From NCBI GenBank assembly GCA_945980015.1, contig CAMFQI010000056.1, forward strand, positions 1-7,254: a stretch of 7,254 nucleotides of DNA, read 5' to 3'. Source of the DNA: an uncultured Eubacterium sp. (GTDB taxonomy: Bacteria > Bacillota > Clostridia > Oscillospirales > Acutalibacteraceae). The notes under the pieces are model-generated. The model searched no databases, was not told where the DNA came from, and was given only the letters and a program-made list of their open reading frames with translations. The position numbers were made by a program, and so were the translations under genes. This document shows, one piece after another, positions 5,982 through 7,254 of this stretch. Within the stretch, counting starts at the first letter, position 1; the number at the start of each line of letters is the position of its first letter.

Positions 5982-7095
5982 AACAGCCCTGTGCTTAGCC
6001 CTGATATTACTGATGTCTACGGTGTTAAGCGGTTGCAAATACAATGTTCGACTTTCAGATATGTCCATTGTTCAGGGCTTGTCCGTTGATTATGAAAACA
6101 AAAAAACCTCGCTTTGCGTTCAGTATCTTGATTTGTCAAAGGGCACCGGTACGACCGATAAGCTTGAAAGTAATATAACCTCTGTTAAAAGCGGCGTTGC
6201 CGATAATATTAATCAATGCGTTTCAACAACCTCTGCAGGTCTTTCAAAGCCCTTGTTCTTCGGTCAAAACAAGGTTATAATATTCGGATTTGATTATGTT
6301 AAAAACGGAATAGACGACATCGGCTATATTTTAGAGGGCGTAAACAGTCGCCCCGATGTTCTTGTCGCCGTTTGTGAACAAAAGGGCGAGGATATGATTA
6401 AGTCAAAGGAAAATAACGCAAGGGTGCCTGCGCAAAGCCTTTTTGAAAAAATAAGAACCGGCGAGCAAATCGGCAATAGCGTAACCGTCAGCGTAAACGA
6501 TGTTGTAAACCTTGTTGAATCCGAGACTTCGGATTTGTATCTGCCCCTGTTTACCGTGTCGCAGGATAACTCCGAATGTTCAGGAATTGCCGTCTTTTCC
6601 TCAAATGATTATGCCGCCTCGCTTAATGAAACCGAGAGCTTCGGCTTTTTGTTGATAAAAAATTTGATAGACGGTGCAAATATTACGGTTTACGACAAGG
6701 AATTCGGGAATGTAGGAATAGAAATAACCTCGTCAAAGGCGAGGAATAAAGCGTATTATGACAACGACCGTGTTGTTATGCAGACGAATTTGACAATGAA
6801 GCTCACTCTTAACGACGCTCAAAAAACAACTGATTCGAGAATTGATACCGAGGATACAAAAAGGATTGAAAAGCTTGTCAATAAAAGAGCCGAGCAGATG
6901 TGCAAGAGTGCCGTCGAAAAGTGCTTTTCCAATAAAAGCGACCCATTTATGCTCGGCAAAATGCTTGCAAAAAGCAATTATTCCGTCTACAAAGAAAAGG
7001 AAAACGCTTGGCGTGAAAATCTCCCCTCGGTCGAATATCAAATAAATGTTAAGTCAAATGTAAGAATGACTGACGAGAGCTATCGTCAGGGATAA
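5968..7095 (+). CDS. gerAC: Spore germination lipoprotein, GerC family (receptor C subunit)
   Basis: The lipoprotein subunit of the receptor, expected to be lipidated and held at the outer face of the spore inner membrane. The signal peptide begins MKRIK, has a hydrophobic core to about residue 20 and ends in the lipobox LSGC, with Cys23 as the lipidated residue. Family landmarks are FGQNKVIIFG (98-107), NSRPDVLVAV (126-135), LYLPLF (190-195), GIAVF with a following SLNETESFGFLL (206-229), and the closing W-x-x-N-LP...INVKSNVR (349-366). The length, 375 residues, matches GerAC of Bacillus subtilis (about 373). ATG 5968 follows AAGGAG (5953-5958) with 9 bases between and overlaps the B-subunit gene by 14 bases. 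Its last 47 bases overlap the end of a convergent small ORF, and a perfect 7-bp hairpin lies just before the stop. I saw no clear terminator after it. Confidence 0.93.
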   Translation: MKRIKTALCLALILLMSTVLSGCKYNVRLSDMSIVQGLSVDYENKKTSLCVQYLDLSKGTGTTDKLESNITSVKSGVADNINQCVSTTSAGLSKPLFFGQNKVIIFGFDYVKNGIDDIGYILEGVNSRPDVLVAVCEQKGEDMIKSKENNARVPAQSLFEKIRTGEQIGNSVTVSVNDVVNLVESETSDLYLPLFTVSQDNSECSGIAVFSSNDYAASLNETESFGFLLIKNLIDGANITVYDKEFGNVGIEITSSKARNKAYYDNDRVVMQTNLTMKLTLNDAQKTTDSRIDTEDTKRIEKLVNKRAEQMCKSAVEKCFSNKSDPFMLGKMLAKSNYSVYKEKENAWRENLPSVEYQINVKSNVRMTDESYRQG

Positions 7096-7234
7096 ATGAC
7101 GAAATAAAAATACTTCCCTCGCCGTTAAAAAGTGTTACAAGCTCACTTGATGAGCCGCTTTTTGTCATTGAAATCAAAGGCACAAGCATTGTCATCAAAA
7201 AAATTATAACAAAAAGTATCAAAGCTTTTTTCAT
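7049..7234 (-). CDS. Small membrane-anchored ORF, possibly a truncated SpoIID-like gene
   Basis: A 61-codon ORF with a real-looking start: AAGGAG (7251-7246) lies 11 bases before the ATG at 7234, or 9 if GGAGAG is used. The first 23 residues, MKKALILFVIIFLMTMLVPL and ISM, form a basic start plus membrane segment. It resembles the N-terminus of SpoIID, the peptidoglycan hydrolase that drives engulfment during sporulation; this likeness is from memory and rests on few residues. A full SpoIID has some 300 or more residues, but here the frame stops after about 38 further residues, inside the GerC gene, and no other minus-strand frame continues. So it is either an intact small membrane protein or the stump of a gene truncated by rearrangement. 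The ribosome binding site and anchor support translation; the SpoIID assignment is weak. Confidence 0.5.
   Translation of the reverse strand: MKKALILFVIIFLMTMLVPLISMTKSGSSSELVTLFNGEGSIFISSFIPDDSSRQSFLHLT
7070..7089. repeat. Perfect 7-bp inverted repeat at the 3' end of the GerC gene
   Basis: CTGACGA (7070-7076) and TCGTCAG (7083-7089) are exact inverted copies around a 6-base loop. They lie within the last codons of the GerC gene and inside its overlap with the convergent ORF. Neither strand has a T run after it, so it is not a standard intrinsic terminator. It could act as a 3' mRNA structure or mark a recombination junction. Confidence 0.5.
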
Positions 7235-7254
7235 ATTTATCTACTCTCCTTGAC

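Noticed and set aside
6733..7041. 102-codon open frame on the minus strand
   Set aside because: It is the reverse shadow of the GerC gene; it does not continue the small SpoIID-like ORF in any frame.
7070..7089. Intrinsic terminator of the gerABC-type operon
   Set aside because: The stem is perfect but lies before the stop codon, and no T run follows on either strand.
1..7254. Mobile element, CRISPR array, tRNA or riboswitch
   Set aside because: No transposase, direct repeat array, cloverleaf or known riboswitch core was seen; the non-coding stretches are all under 200 bases and are explained by promoters and terminators.

Overview
The window reads as chromosomal DNA of an endospore-forming, low-to-mid GC Bacillota, most likely class Clostridia (an Oscillospiraceae/Ruminococcaceae-type gut anaerobe). 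The basis is a complete GerA-type germinant receptor operon, a DUF421/DUF4363 pair, strong AAGGAG ribosome binding sites, A/T-rich intergenic DNA and a butyrate-type CoA-transferase. This placement is by recognition of protein families, not by a search.

Left part (1-2410, plus strand): the 3' 95% or so of an acetyl-CoA hydrolase/4-hydroxybutyrate CoA-transferase family gene, closed by a textbook intrinsic terminator. It is followed by a separately promoted gene for a stand-alone E2-type (2-oxo acid dehydrogenase) acyltransferase domain without lipoyl domains. The promoter of the second gene is an extended -10 SigA type. Its terminator lies about 50-80 bases past its stop codon, inside the convergent neighbouring gene.

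Middle part (2411-3414, minus strand): a two-gene operon, DUF421 membrane protein then DUF4363 protein, joined by a 4-base ATGA overlap. The DUF4363 stop codon directly abuts the stop codon of the acyltransferase gene, with no bases between.

Right part (3415-7095): a 76-base divergent control region with candidate SigG-type (forespore) promoters on both strands, overlapping each other. It is followed by gerA-gerB-gerC, the three subunits of a nutrient germinant receptor, joined by two 14-base overlaps. Together with DUF421/DUF4363 this looks like one forespore-expressed block of spore inner-membrane proteins.

Right edge (7049-7254, minus strand): a 61-codon ORF with a good ribosome binding site and an N-terminal membrane segment, resembling the beginning of SpoIID. 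It ends inside the 3' end of gerC, so it is either a genuine small protein or the stump of a truncated sporulation gene. I see no mobile element, tRNA, rRNA, CRISPR or riboswitch. The window is mostly ordinary in content; its most interesting parts are the overlapping divergent promoters, the terminator inside an opposing gene, and the truncated ORF at the edge.
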